DNA from: Mycobacterium sp. 852013-51886_SCH5428379 | GTDB lineage: Bacteria > Actinomycetota > Actinomycetes > Mycobacteriales > Mycobacteriaceae | DNA: 64,000 bases | Assembly: GCF_001665575.1 (NCBI RefSeq) | Contig: NZ_LZSU01000037.1 | Location: 49,059 to 113,058, forward strand | Reading direction: 5' to 3' | Shown here: positions 18,125 through 26,815 of the stretch, in pieces | How positions within the stretch are numbered: the stretch's first letter is position 1 | Layout of the letters: every line of letters starts with the position of its first letter | Position numbers and translations under genes: made by a program | The notes under the pieces: generated by a model | The model's database searches: none | What the model saw: the letters and a program-made list of their open reading frames with translations, nothing else | What the model was told of the DNA's origin: nothing

Positions 18125-19099
18125 TTACCGGCCCGACGTGTGCGGCATCAGCGCGTCCGGCGGGATGACGCCGAACTTGCCCGCGTGGTAGTCCTCCATC
18201 GCCTGGATGAGCTCGGACTTCGAGTTCATCACGAACGGGCCGTACTGGACGACGGGCTCGCGGATCGGCCTGCCGCCGAGGAGGAGCACCTCGAGAGCCG
18301 GCCTGCGGGATTCCTGGGTGGCTGCCGCGGAGAGGGCGATACGGTCGCCGGGGCCGAACACGGCGAGCTGCCCCTGCTGGATCGGATGCCCGACCGGACC
18401 GACGGTGCCGCGGCCCGACAGCACGTATGCCAGCGCGTTGAAGTCGCGGTTCCACGGCAGGCTGAGCCGGGCGCCCGGTTCTATCGTGGCGTGCGCCATG
18501 GTGATCGGGGTGTGTGTACTGCCCGGGCCGGCCTGTCCGGCCAGCTCTCCGGCGATGATGCGGACCAGCGCGCCACCGTCGTCGGACGACAGCAGGGCGA
18601 CCTCGCCGCCCTCGATGGCCTGGTAGCGCGGGGCGGCGAACTTGTTCTCGCGCGGCAGGTTCACCCAGAGCTGGATGCCGTGGAACAGGCCGCCGCTCTC
18701 GACGAGTTCGGCGGGCGGGGTCTCGATGTGCAGGATGCCCGCACCGGCCGTCATCCACTGCGTGGCGCCGTCGGTGATCAGTCCGCCGCCGCCGTGGGAA
18801 TCCTGATGGGCGAAGCGGCCGTCGATCATGTAGGTCACCGTCTCGAACCCGCGGTGCGGATGCCAGTCGGTACCGCGGGGCTCGCCGGGTTCGTATTCGA
18901 CCTCCCCCATCTGGTCCATGTGGATGAACGGGTCGAGGTCGGCGGAGCTGACTCCGGCGAAGGCACGGACGACGGGGAATCCTTCGCCCTCGTAACCCCG
19001 GGGGCCGGTGGTGATCGAGCGGACGGGGCGGTCGGTGTCGGACGGCGCCGGCGCCGCCACGCGGGGCAGGGTCAGAGTGTCGGCAGTGATGGCAGGCAT
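18125..19099 (-). CDS. Pirin family protein
   Basis: This 324-residue bicupin has the pirin metal site in its N-terminal half: FIHMDQMG, then TDWHPHRGFETVTYMIDGRFAHQDSHGG, with three histidines and a later Glu as ligands. The C-terminal cupin follows (LSLPWNRDFNALAYVLSGRGTVGP). The ATG at 19099 (MPAITADTLTLPRV) is the natural start. Some pirins have quercetinase activity and others act as redox-sensitive co-regulators; neither can be decided here. Confidence 0.88.
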   Translation of the reverse strand: MPAITADTLTLPRVAAPAPSDTDRPVRSITTGPRGYEGEGFPVVRAFAGVSSADLDPFIHMDQMGEVEYEPGEPRGTDWHPHRGFETVTYMIDGRFAHQDSHGGGGLITDGATQWMTAGAGILHIETPPAELVESGGLFHGIQLWVNLPRENKFAAPRYQAIEGGEVALLSSDDGGALVRIIAGELAGQAGPGSTHTPITMAHATIEPGARLSLPWNRDFNALAYVLSGRGTVGPVGHPIQQGQLAVFGPGDRIALSAAATQESRRPALEVLLLGGRPIREPVVQYGPFVMNSKSELIQAMEDYHAGKFGVIPPDALMPHTSGR

Positions 19100-19162
19100 G
19101 CCACCAATAACCGGACCGCAGTCCGATTGATTCCCTGGCGTTCTGTGGGTACCCGCAGGGAT

Positions 19163-19399
19163 ATGACCGAGACGAACGGACCCGTCTGGGAGGTCGTGGC
19201 CGCCACGCTCCACGATGCGGGTGACGCGGGCCAGGGCGCCCAGGAGACCTCTGTGACCCGCGGCTCGGAGGACGAGGCGCGCCGCGTCTATGCCGACACC
19301 ACCGGACACGCCGCCGACCAGGGGTATCGATACGTCGTGCTGCGCCGCGACGGCGTCGACGTGGAGTCGTGGCCGCAGGCGACCGGCTGGACCGTCTAA
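19163..19399 (+). CDS. Small conserved-looking hypothetical protein
   Basis: This 78-residue acidic protein starts at ATG with GCAGGG just upstream. It is cysteine-free, with a helix-favouring centre (SEDEARRVYADTTGHAADQGYRYVVLRRDGVDVESWP). The codon use and GC-rich third positions look like a real gene. It ends four bases inside the convergent ptsI gene. I recognise no domain. Confidence 0.6.
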   Translation: MTETNGPVWEVVAATLHDAGDAGQGAQETSVTRGSEDEARRVYADTTGHAADQGYRYVVLRRDGVDVESWPQATGWTV

Positions 19400-21090
19400 T
19401 CCAGCGCGGCCAGTGCCGCCGCCCGCGCGTCCGCTGCGGTGGCGGCGCCGAGCGCACCGTCCGCGGCCGCACGGCACTGCTCCAACGTGGCCTGCGCGAG
19501 CGCAGCGCCCACCCCCTGCACCGCGGCGGCCGCCACCGACAGCGACGTCACGCCGACGCCGGTGAGCACACAGGCCAGCAGTGGATCGGCCGCGGCCTCA
19601 CCGCACACGCCGACCGGCTTACCGGCCGTCGCACCCGCTCGCGCGGTCATCGCCACGAGTGCGAGCACCGCGGGCTGCCACGGATCGGTGAGCGTCGCGA
19701 GCTCGGCGGACATCCGGTCGGCGGCCATCGTGTACTGCGCGAGATCGTTGGTGCCGAGCGACAGGAAGTCGACGTGTTCGAGAATCCGGTCGGCCAGCAG
19801 GGCGGCGGCGGGCACCTCGACCATCACGCCGGGCGTGAGGCCGTGCTGCCGCACCGCGGTCGCGAAGGCCTTCGCCTCATCCGCGGTGGCGATCATCGGC
19901 GCCATCACCCACGGCCGGCTGCCGGTGCGCTGCGCCGCGGCGGCGATACCGGCGAGCTGACGTTCGAGCAGGCCCGGATTGCCGTGGGCGATCCGGATTC
20001 CGCGCACGCCGAGCGCGGGGTTGGCCTCGTCGGGATGGCCGGCGAACGCCAGCGGTTTGTCCGATCCCGCGTCGAGCGTGCGGATGACGACCCTGCGGCC
20101 GGCGAAGGCGGCGAGCACTTCGCCGTAGATCTCGGCCTGCTCGTCGACCCCGGGTTCGGTGTGGCGGTCGAGGAAGCACAGTTCGGTGCGGAACAGCCCG
20201 ACGCCCTCCGCGGGCGTGCTGCGCGCCGCGCGCGCACCGGCGCCGTCCTGCACATTCGCCAAGATCGCCACGGGGTGACCGTCGGCGGTGGCCCCCGGTC
20301 CGGTCCACTGTGCGGTGCGTTCGGCGGCATGCCGCGCGGCGTCGACGACCCGCGCTGCGAGGGCGTCGTCGGGAGCGACGGTGACCGTGCCCGCCGCACC
20401 GTCCACCAGCACGTACTCCCCCGGGGGCACCTCATCGAGACCCGAGACGGCGACCACGCACGGGATGCCGAGTTGGCGGGCGATGATCGCGGTGTGGCTG
20501 GTCGGCCCGCCGAGCGTGGTGGCCAGTGCGACGACCAGCGCCGGATCCAGACCCGCGGTGTCCGCGGGGGCGAGGTCCGCCGCGCACAGGATCGACGGCT
20601 CCGTCGGGACCGGCACGCCCGGTTCGGGTTGCCCGCTCAGCTCGGCGATCACCCGGTCGCGGATGTCCTGCAGATCGGTGACGCGCTCGGCCATCAGTCC
20701 GCCCATTGCGGTGAACATGTCGACGAACTGGGCCACCGCGTCCCGCACCGCGCGGGTGGCCGGCGCTCCGGAACCGATGCGTTTCTCCGCCGCCGCCAGC
20801 CACGCGCGGTCCTGCGCCAGGGTCGCCGTGGCCGTGAGTACCTCCGCCGCGGCGCCGGTGGCGTGGGCGGCGCGCTCGCGCAGCCGGGTGACGACCGCGG
20901 TCACCGCTGCGGTGAACCGGGCGGTCTCGGCAGGCCGGTCATCGGCAGCGACCTCACCTGCCGGCCCGTCCTCGACCACTGGCTTGCCGGGTCGGATCAC
21001 CGGCGCGTACCGGGCTCCGGGCACGACCGGAACCCCGTGCAGGACGGTGCCGGGGGGGAATGGTGATCCGGACGACGACGACGCGTTCAT
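19396..21090 (-). CDS. ptsI: PTS enzyme I (phosphoenolpyruvate-protein phosphotransferase)
   Basis: This 564-residue enzyme I transfers phosphate from phosphoenolpyruvate to HPr. The swivelling domain carries LGGPTSHTAIIARQLGIPCVV with active His199. The PEP-binding barrel has GVGLFRTELCFLDR, RTLDAGSDKPL and GVCGEAAADP near the C-terminus. The ATG at 21090 lies seven bases after a TAATCT -10 element, so the message is probably leaderless. It is divergent from fruR and shares the operator region. HPr and the fructose permease are encoded just downstream on the other strand. Confidence 0.95.
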   Translation of the reverse strand: MNASSSSGSPFPPGTVLHGVPVVPGARYAPVIRPGKPVVEDGPAGEVAADDRPAETARFTAAVTAVVTRLRERAAHATGAAAEVLTATATLAQDRAWLAAAEKRIGSGAPATRAVRDAVAQFVDMFTAMGGLMAERVTDLQDIRDRVIAELSGQPEPGVPVPTEPSILCAADLAPADTAGLDPALVVALATTLGGPTSHTAIIARQLGIPCVVAVSGLDEVPPGEYVLVDGAAGTVTVAPDDALAARVVDAARHAAERTAQWTGPGATADGHPVAILANVQDGAGARAARSTPAEGVGLFRTELCFLDRHTEPGVDEQAEIYGEVLAAFAGRRVVIRTLDAGSDKPLAFAGHPDEANPALGVRGIRIAHGNPGLLERQLAGIAAAAQRTGSRPWVMAPMIATADEAKAFATAVRQHGLTPGVMVEVPAAALLADRILEHVDFLSLGTNDLAQYTMAADRMSAELATLTDPWQPAVLALVAMTARAGATAGKPVGVCGEAAADPLLACVLTGVGVTSLSVAAAAVQGVGAALAQATLEQCRAAADGALGAATAADARAAALAALD

Positions 21091-21097
21091 GTGGTCC

Positions 21098-21125
21098 AGA
21101 TTACAAAAAACAATTGACAAGTCAA
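21098..21125 (-). promoter_or_regulatory. SigA-type promoter of ptsI
   Basis: On the reverse strand, TTGACT (21120-21125) and TAATCT (21098-21103) are separated by 16 bases. Seven bases separate the -10 box from the ptsI ATG, consistent with transcription starting at the start codon. The -35 box is part of a TTGAC-AA-GTCAA palindrome (21114-21125), which puts a TTGACA on the forward strand as well. Confidence 0.55.
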
Positions 21126-21127
21126 CA

Positions 21128-21184
21128 CGATCGGGGGTAAAACCAAACATAACCAACGAGCCTTTGCCCGTTTACCCCCGATCG
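21128..21184. promoter_or_regulatory. 14-bp inverted repeat, putative FruR operator pair
   Basis: CGATCGGGGGTAAA (21128-21141) and its exact reverse complement TTTACCCCCGATCG (21171-21184) are separated by 29 AT-richer bases, an arrangement suited to DNA looping by a DeoR-family repressor. The pair sits between the ptsI promoter and the fruR start. Binding by FruR is inference. Confidence 0.5.
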
Positions 21185-21214
21185 ATCGCACCCAGACCCA
21201 GAACGTGGAGGCCC

Positions 21215-21982
21215 ATGTACGCCGAAGAACGGCAGCAGGCCATCGCCTCCCTGGTGCTGCAGAAGGGCCGGGCATCGGTGGCGGAGTTGGCCGAGGTCTA
21301 CGACGTGACCACCGAGACCGTGCGCCGGGATCTGGCTGCTCTCGACCGGGCCGGGCTGCTGCGTCGCGTCCACGGCGGCGCCGTGCCGACCCGCTCGCTG
21401 CACCTCGTCGAATCGGGTGTGGGCGAACGCGACGAGACCCGCGCCGAACACAAGGACCGCATCGCTGCCACGGCGATCGACCATCTCCCGGCAGGGTGTG
21501 GCAGCGTGCTACTCGATGCGGGCACCACCACCGCTCGCGTCGCAGCCCAGCTGCCGACCGACCGCGAACTCGTCGTGGTGACGAATTCCGTCCCGATCGC
21601 CGCCCGGTTGGCCGGCATGCCGACGGTGCATCTGCAGCTCCTCGGCGGCCGGGTACGCGGACTGACCCAGGCCGCCGTCGGCGACCAGGCGCTACGCGTC
21701 CTCGACACCCTGCGGGTCGACGTGGCGTTCGTCGGCGCCAACGGCATCAGCGTCGAGCACGGGCTGTCGACGCCGGACAGCGACGAGGCCGCCGTCAAAC
21801 GGGCGATGGTCCGCGCGGCCACGCGCGTCGTGGTGACCGCCGACTCCTCGAAGGCCGGCCGCGAGGACTTCGTCAGCTTCGCCCCGCTGTCCAGCGTGGA
21901 CACCCTGATCACCGACAGCGAGCTCGGCGACGGCTACCGCAGGCAATTCATCGAGCGCGGCGTCGAGGTGGTGGTCGCGTGA
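21215..21982 (+). CDS. fruR: DeoR family repressor of the fructose PTS
   Basis: This 255-residue protein begins with the DeoR winged helix: ERQQAIASLVLQKGRASVAELAEVYDVTTETVRRDLAALDRAGLLRRVHGGAV. The C-terminal sensor domain (VLLDAGTTTARVAAQLP, TNSVPIAARL, VAFVGANGIS, KRAMVRAATRVVVTADSSKAG) binds phosphorylated sugars in this family. The ATG has a GGAGG site. Its stop overlaps the fruK start, so it is made with the genes it likely controls. Fructose 1-phosphate or a related sugar phosphate is the probable inducer. Confidence 0.9.
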   Translation: MYAEERQQAIASLVLQKGRASVAELAEVYDVTTETVRRDLAALDRAGLLRRVHGGAVPTRSLHLVESGVGERDETRAEHKDRIAATAIDHLPAGCGSVLLDAGTTTARVAAQLPTDRELVVVTNSVPIAARLAGMPTVHLQLLGGRVRGLTQAAVGDQALRVLDTLRVDVAFVGANGISVEHGLSTPDSDEAAVKRAMVRAATRVVVTADSSKAGREDFVSFAPLSSVDTLITDSELGDGYRRQFIERGVEVVVA

Positions 21983-22965
21983 TCGTCACCGTCACCCCGA
22001 ACCCCAGCATCGACCGCACGGTCACGCTGTCGGCGCCGCTACGGCGGGGCGCGGTCCAGCGCGTCGCCGCCGTGGTCGACGAGCCGGGCGGCAAGGGCGT
22101 CAACGTCGCCCGCGCACTGTCGCTGGCCGGGATCGACACCGTCGCCGTCCTGCCCGCCGCCGAGCAGGATCCGCTGGTGGCTGCGCTGCGGGCGAGCGGT
22201 GTCCCGTTCCGCCGGGTCCCGGCCGACCAGCCGGTGCGCACGAACCTCGCGCTCACCGAACCCGACGGCACCACGACGAAACTCAACGACCGCGGCGGAG
22301 TCCTCGACGACGCGGCGTGCGACGCCCTCACCGCCGCCGTGGCCGACGCCGCCCGCGGCGCCGACTGGGTGGTGCTCTCCGGTTCGCTGCCGCCCGGCCT
22401 GCCCGAGCACTGGTATGCCATCGCGGTCGCACTGCTGCAACCGAGCGGCTGCCGCATCGCCGTCGACACCTCCGATGGACCGCTCGGCGCGCTCGCGGCG
22501 GCGTTCCGCACCGATCGGCGGGCCGCACCGGATCTGCTCAAACCCAACGCCGAGGAACTCGCCGACCTCGTCGGCGCCGACCCCCTCGAGCTCGAGGCCG
22601 CGGCGGCGGCGGGTGACGCCGAACCCGTGGCGGCGGCGGCGCGGGATCTGCTCGACCGCGGGGTCGGCGCGGTGCTGGCCACCCTCGGTGCGGCGGGTGC
22701 GGTGCTGGTCGACGCCACCGGCGCCTGGTTCGCGACGCCGCCCCCGATCGTGCCCCGCAGTACTGTCGGCGCCGGCGATTCCGCGCTGACCGGATACTTG
22801 CGCGCCGCGGTGGGCGGCGCGGACCCCGCCGACCGGCTGCGGATGGCCGTGGCCTATGGCAGTGCCGCCGCCGCGCTGCCGGGCACCGCCCTGCCCGCGC
22901 CCGCCCAACTCGACCTCGACGGTGTTGCCGTCACTCCGATCGACGCCGCGCGGCTCAACTCCTAG
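21979..22965 (+). CDS. fruK: 1-phosphofructokinase
   Basis: This 328-residue PfkB-family sugar kinase phosphorylates fructose 1-phosphate to fructose 1,6-bisphosphate. The start region is TVTPNPSIDRTV, followed by EPGGKGVNVARALSLAG (substrate site), LSGSLPPGLP, KPNAEEL, and the C-terminal anion-hole motif STVGAGDSALTGYL, with Asp as catalytic base. The GTG start overlaps the fruR stop. Its position between the repressor and FruA fits the standard PTS fructose route. Confidence 0.94.
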   Translation: MIVTVTPNPSIDRTVTLSAPLRRGAVQRVAAVVDEPGGKGVNVARALSLAGIDTVAVLPAAEQDPLVAALRASGVPFRRVPADQPVRTNLALTEPDGTTTKLNDRGGVLDDAACDALTAAVADAARGADWVVLSGSLPPGLPEHWYAIAVALLQPSGCRIAVDTSDGPLGALAAAFRTDRRAAPDLLKPNAEELADLVGADPLELEAAAAAGDAEPVAAAARDLLDRGVGAVLATLGAAGAVLVDATGAWFATPPPIVPRSTVGAGDSALTGYLRAAVGGADPADRLRMAVAYGSAAAALPGTALPAPAQLDLDGVAVTPIDAARLNS

Positions 22966-22989
22966 CTTCCGACGACAGAAAGAACCGCC

Positions 22990-25029
22990 ATGTCCAGTCC
23001 CACCGCTTCGATCATCACCGGCGATCTGGTGCTGCTCGACGTCGACGCCGGCGACGACAAAGGAGCCGTCATCGACCGCCTCACCCGCCTGGTCGCCGAA
23101 GCGGGCCGCTCCGACGACGGTGACGGGCTGCGCGCCGCGGCGATGGCCAGGGAGGAGCAGTCGGCGACGGGCCTGCCCGGCGGCATCGCGATCCCGCACT
23201 GCCGCTCCCCGTTCGTGTCGACCGCGACCATCGCCTTCGCCCGCCTGCGGCCTGCGGTCGACTTCGGCGCCCCTGACGGCCCGGCCGATCTGGCGTTCCT
23301 GATCGCCGCCCCCGAATCCGGCGGTTCCGCGCACATGAAGCTGCTCTCCAGCCTGGCGCGGGCGCTCGTGCGCAAGGAGTTCGTCGCCGCCCTGCGGGCC
23401 GCGGCCACCCCCGACGAGGTGGTGGCGCTGGTCGAGGACGTCGTCAACCCCCAACCCGCGCAGCCCGCCCAACCCGCCCAGCCCGCGCAGGCCGAGCCCG
23501 CCGAGCCGCGCACCCTCGTCGCGGTCACCGCCTGTCCGACCGGCATCGCCCACACCTATATGGCCGCCGATTCCCTCGTCGCTGCCGCCAAGGCCGCCGG
23601 CGTAGCCCTGCACGTCGAGACGCAGGGCTCCTCGGGCAGCACACCGCTGTCTGCGGAGACGATCGCCGCGGCAGACGCCGTCATCTTCGCCACCGACGTC
23701 GGCGTCAAGGACCGGCAGCGCTTCGCGGGTAAACCCGTCGTCGCCTCCGGCGTCAAACGAGCGATCAACGAACCGGACAAGATGGTCGCCGAGGCGCTGA
23801 GCGCCGCCGACAACCCGGACGCCGCGCGCGTCGAGGGCTCTGCGGGGGCGACGTCGGCGGCGGCGCCGTCGGGCGACGTCGGGTGGGGCACCCGGACCCG
23901 GCAGATCCTGCTCACCGGTGTGAGCTACATGATCCCGTTCGTCGCAGCGGGCGGTCTGCTGATCGCGCTGGGCTTCCTGTTCGCCGGTTACGACATCGCG
24001 AACACCCCCGACGGCGAGAGCAGCTCACTGGGCAACATCATCGCCACGACGAACTCCCTGACCGATCTGCCGCCGGGTGGATTCGTGCAGTACCTGGGCG
24101 CGATCCTGTTCACGCTCGGCGGGTTGGCGTTCTCGTTCCTCGTGCCCGCGCTGGCCGGCTACATCGCGTTCGCGATCGCCGACCGGCCCGGCATCGCCCC
24201 CGGCTTCACCGCGGGCGCGGTCGCGGTGTTCGTGGGTGGCGGATTCATCGGCGGCATCGTCGGCGGTCTGATCGCCGGATTCGCCGCGCTGTGGATCAGC
24301 CGAATCAAGGTGCCGCAGTGGGCCAGGGGCCTCATGCCGGTGGTGGTCATCCCGCTGTTCGCGTCGCTGGCGGTCGGGCTGTTGATGTTCCTGCTGCTGG
24401 GACGTCCGCTGGCCGCGATCACCTCGGGGTTGACGAACTGGCTGGGCGGACTGTCGGGGAGTTCGGTGATCATCCTCGGCGTCATCCTCGGTCTGATGAT
24501 GTGCTTCGACCTGGGCGGACCCGTCAACAAGGCCGCGTACGCGTTCGCCACGGCCGGTCTCAACGTCGCGGACCCGGCGTCGCTGCGGATCATGGCCGCG
24601 GTGATGGCGGCCGGGATGGTGCCGCCGCTGGCGATGGCGCTGGCCTCGACGGTGCGCCCGGCGCTGTTCACCGAACCCGAACGGGAGAACGGCCGCGCGG
24701 CGTGGCTGCTGGGCGCCTCGTTCATCTCCGAGGGCGCGATCCCGTTCGCGGCCGCCGACCCGCTGCGGGTGATCCCGTCGATGATGTTCGGCGGCGCGGT
24801 CACCGGCGCGCTGATCATGGCGTTCGACGTCACGCTGAAGGCGCCGCACGGTGGCATCTTCGTCTTCTTCGCGATCGGCAACCTGCTGTGGTTCCTCGTC
24901 GCACTCGCCGCGGGTACCGCCGCCGCGGCCGTCGCCGTCGTCGCCGCCAAACAATTCCGCCCAAATGAACAAACGCGCGCAGAAGTACGAGAGAAATCCG
25001 CCATTTCGTCGAGTTCGACGACCGCCTGA
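22990..25029 (+). CDS. fruA: PTS fructose permease EIIABC
   Basis: This 679-residue fused permease has, in order, an EIIA domain (residues 1-150, active His70 in GGIAIPHCRS), a Gln-Pro-Ala linker (about 155-172), an EIIB domain with Cys182 in TACPTGIAHTYMAAD, and an EIIC membrane domain from about residue 295, including ITSGLTNWLGGLSG and DLGGPVNKAAYAF. It takes up fructose and delivers fructose 1-phosphate to FruK. HPr follows after 14 bases. The short C-terminal tail after the last membrane helix is hydrophilic. Confidence 0.95.
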   Translation: MSSPTASIITGDLVLLDVDAGDDKGAVIDRLTRLVAEAGRSDDGDGLRAAAMAREEQSATGLPGGIAIPHCRSPFVSTATIAFARLRPAVDFGAPDGPADLAFLIAAPESGGSAHMKLLSSLARALVRKEFVAALRAAATPDEVVALVEDVVNPQPAQPAQPAQPAQAEPAEPRTLVAVTACPTGIAHTYMAADSLVAAAKAAGVALHVETQGSSGSTPLSAETIAAADAVIFATDVGVKDRQRFAGKPVVASGVKRAINEPDKMVAEALSAADNPDAARVEGSAGATSAAAPSGDVGWGTRTRQILLTGVSYMIPFVAAGGLLIALGFLFAGYDIANTPDGESSSLGNIIATTNSLTDLPPGGFVQYLGAILFTLGGLAFSFLVPALAGYIAFAIADRPGIAPGFTAGAVAVFVGGGFIGGIVGGLIAGFAALWISRIKVPQWARGLMPVVVIPLFASLAVGLLMFLLLGRPLAAITSGLTNWLGGLSGSSVIILGVILGLMMCFDLGGPVNKAAYAFATAGLNVADPASLRIMAAVMAAGMVPPLAMALASTVRPALFTEPERENGRAAWLLGASFISEGAIPFAAADPLRVIPSMMFGGAVTGALIMAFDVTLKAPHGGIFVFFAIGNLLWFLVALAAGTAAAAVAVVAAKQFRPNEQTRAEVREKSAISSSSTTA

Positions 25030-25043
25030 AGGAAAGAGAACCC

Positions 25044-25301
25044 ATGCCCGCCAAGACCGTCACCGTCGGCTCGTCGATCGGCCTGCACGCCCGCCCCGCC
25101 GCGATCATCGCCGAGGCCGTCGTCAACGCCGGCGTCCCCGTCACCCTCTCGATGGCCGGCGGCGAACCCGTCGACGCCGGATCGGCGCTGATGATCATGA
25201 CGCTCGGCGCCGACAACGGCGCGGAGGTCACCGTGGAATCCGACGACGAAGGCGCCCTGGACACCGTCGCGGCTCTGGTCGCCCAGGATCTCGACGCCTG
25301 A
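25044..25301 (+). CDS. ptsH: HPr phosphocarrier
   Basis: This 85-residue protein has the HPr signature SSIGLHARPAAIIAEAVV, in which His15 accepts phosphate from enzyme I. The region around residues 45-52 (EPVDAGSALMIMTLG) occupies the place of the Firmicute regulatory serine loop. An AAGGAAAG ribosome site precedes the ATG. It closes the fructose PTS operon. The following 167 bases before mycP1 hold no clear gene; any promoter there for the ESX genes was not resolved. Confidence 0.94.
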   Translation: MPAKTVTVGSSIGLHARPAAIIAEAVVNAGVPVTLSMAGGEPVDAGSALMIMTLGADNGAEVTVESDDEGALDTVAALVAQDLDA

Positions 25302-25468
25302 GAAAAACCGCGACCGACCCCTTCGGCGCGCGCCTACGATTGCTACCGTGCATGCGATCGGTCGGGGCGACGCGACAGGATGGGCTGCTCAGCGGCCGGT
25401 TGCCGGTTTGCTAAGGGCCCCTGAGTCTCGAGGCCGCGTTCTGCGCGACGAGGGGGGTGGGTGACGCG

Positions 25469-26815
25469 ATGCGTCGCATCGTTGTGCTGTTGTCGGCGTT
25501 GCTGCTGGTTCTGCTGACGGCACCGCCCGCCGCAGCGCTCGAACCGCCCGTCATCGACCCCGTCGCCGTGCCCCCCGACCAGACCGGCCCGGATTCGCCG
25601 ACCGAACAGCGCCGGGTGTGCTCCGCACCGACCGTCCTGCCCAACAGCAATTTTGCCGACCGCCCGTGGGCCAACAACTATCTGCAGCTGCCCGAGGCGC
25701 AGAAGTTCGCGACCGGCGCGGGGGTCACCGTCGCCGTCATCGACACCGGCGTGACCGGCTCCCCGCGGGTCCCGGCCGAACCCGGTGGCGATTTCGTCGA
25801 CCAGGCCGGCAACGGCATGTCCGACTGCGACTCCCACGGCACGCTGACCGCCTCGCTGATCGCCGGGCGCGGCGCACCCACCGACGGTTTCATCGGCGTC
25901 GCCCCCAACGCCCGCATCCTGTCGCTGCGGCAGACCTCCGAGGCGTTCCAGCCCGTCGGCGCCCGACAGGACCCCAACGACCCGAACACCACCCCGACGG
26001 CCGGTTCGCTGCGCAGTCTGGCGCGCGCCGTCGTGCACGCCGCCAACCTCGGCGCGCAGGTCATCAACATCAGCGAGGCCGCCTGCTACAAGATCACCAG
26101 GCGCATCGACGAGACCGGCCTGGGCGCGGCGATCAACTACGCGGTCAACGTCAAGAACGCCGTCGTCATCGTGGCCGCCGGCAACACCGGTCAGGACTGC
26201 AGCCAGAATCCGCCGCCCGATCCGGCGATCCCGGCCGATCCGCGCGGCTGGCAGCAGGTGCAGACCATCGTCAGCCCGGCCTGGTACTCACCGCTGGTGC
26301 TGACCGTCGGCAGCATCGACGAGAACGGCCAGCCCAGCAACTTCTCCATGTCCGGCCCCTGGGTCGGTGCGGCAGCGCCGGGCGCCAACATCACCGCGCT
26401 GGGTTACGACGGCGCGCCGGTCAACGCGCTGCAGGGTCAGGACGGGCCGATCCCGATCGGCGGGACGTCGTTCGCCGCGGCGTACGTCTCCGGGCTGGCG
26501 GCGCTGCTCAAGGAGCGCTTTCCGGAGCTGTCCCCCGCCCAGCTCATGAACCGCATCACCGCGACGGCCCGGCATCCGGGCGGCGGCGTCGACAACTACG
26601 TCGGCGCCGGCGTCATCGACCCGGTCGCCGCCCTCACCTGGGACGTGCCCGAGGGCCCGGCGACCGTGCCCTACCGGGTCAAGGAGATCCCGCCGCCGGC
26701 GTACGTCCCGCCGCCGGACCGCGGACCGATCACGATGGTCGTCATCATCGCGGCCGGACTCGCCGCGGTGCTGGGAATCGGCGCGCTCACCCGCCGGGCA
26801 CTGAGGCGCCGATGA
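25469..26815 (+). CDS. mycP1: Type VII secretion mycosin protease MycP1
   Basis: This 448-residue subtilisin-like protease has a signal peptide (RRIVVLLSALLLVLLTAPPAAA), a catalytic domain and a C-terminal membrane anchor (VVIIAAGLAAVLGIGAL) with a basic tail. The triad is Asp92 (AVIDTGV), His123 (DSHGT) and Ser334 (GGTSFAAAY); Asn239 supplies the oxyanion hole. In ESX-1, MycP1 stabilises the secretion complex and cleaves EspB, whose gene lies two genes downstream. ATG 25469 was chosen over GTG 25457 because of spacing to the G-rich ribosome site. Its stop overlaps eccE1. Confidence 0.92.
   Translation: MRRIVVLLSALLLVLLTAPPAAALEPPVIDPVAVPPDQTGPDSPTEQRRVCSAPTVLPNSNFADRPWANNYLQLPEAQKFATGAGVTVAVIDTGVTGSPRVPAEPGGDFVDQAGNGMSDCDSHGTLTASLIAGRGAPTDGFIGVAPNARILSLRQTSEAFQPVGARQDPNDPNTTPTAGSLRSLARAVVHAANLGAQVINISEAACYKITRRIDETGLGAAINYAVNVKNAVVIVAAGNTGQDCSQNPPPDPAIPADPRGWQQVQTIVSPAWYSPLVLTVGSIDENGQPSNFSMSGPWVGAAAPGANITALGYDGAPVNALQGQDGPIPIGGTSFAAAYVSGLAALLKERFPELSPAQLMNRITATARHPGGGVDNYVGAGVIDPVAALTWDVPEGPATVPYRVKEIPPPAYVPPPDRGPITMVVIIAAGLAAVLGIGALTRRALRRR

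Noticed and set aside
23452..23490. Short direct repeats as CRISPR or VNTR
   Set aside because: They encode the Gln-Pro-Ala linker between the EIIA and EIIB domains of FruA.
25302..25468. Hairpin after ptsH as a terminator
   Set aside because: The GACCGACC/GGTCGG arms are too short and mismatched for a credible stem.
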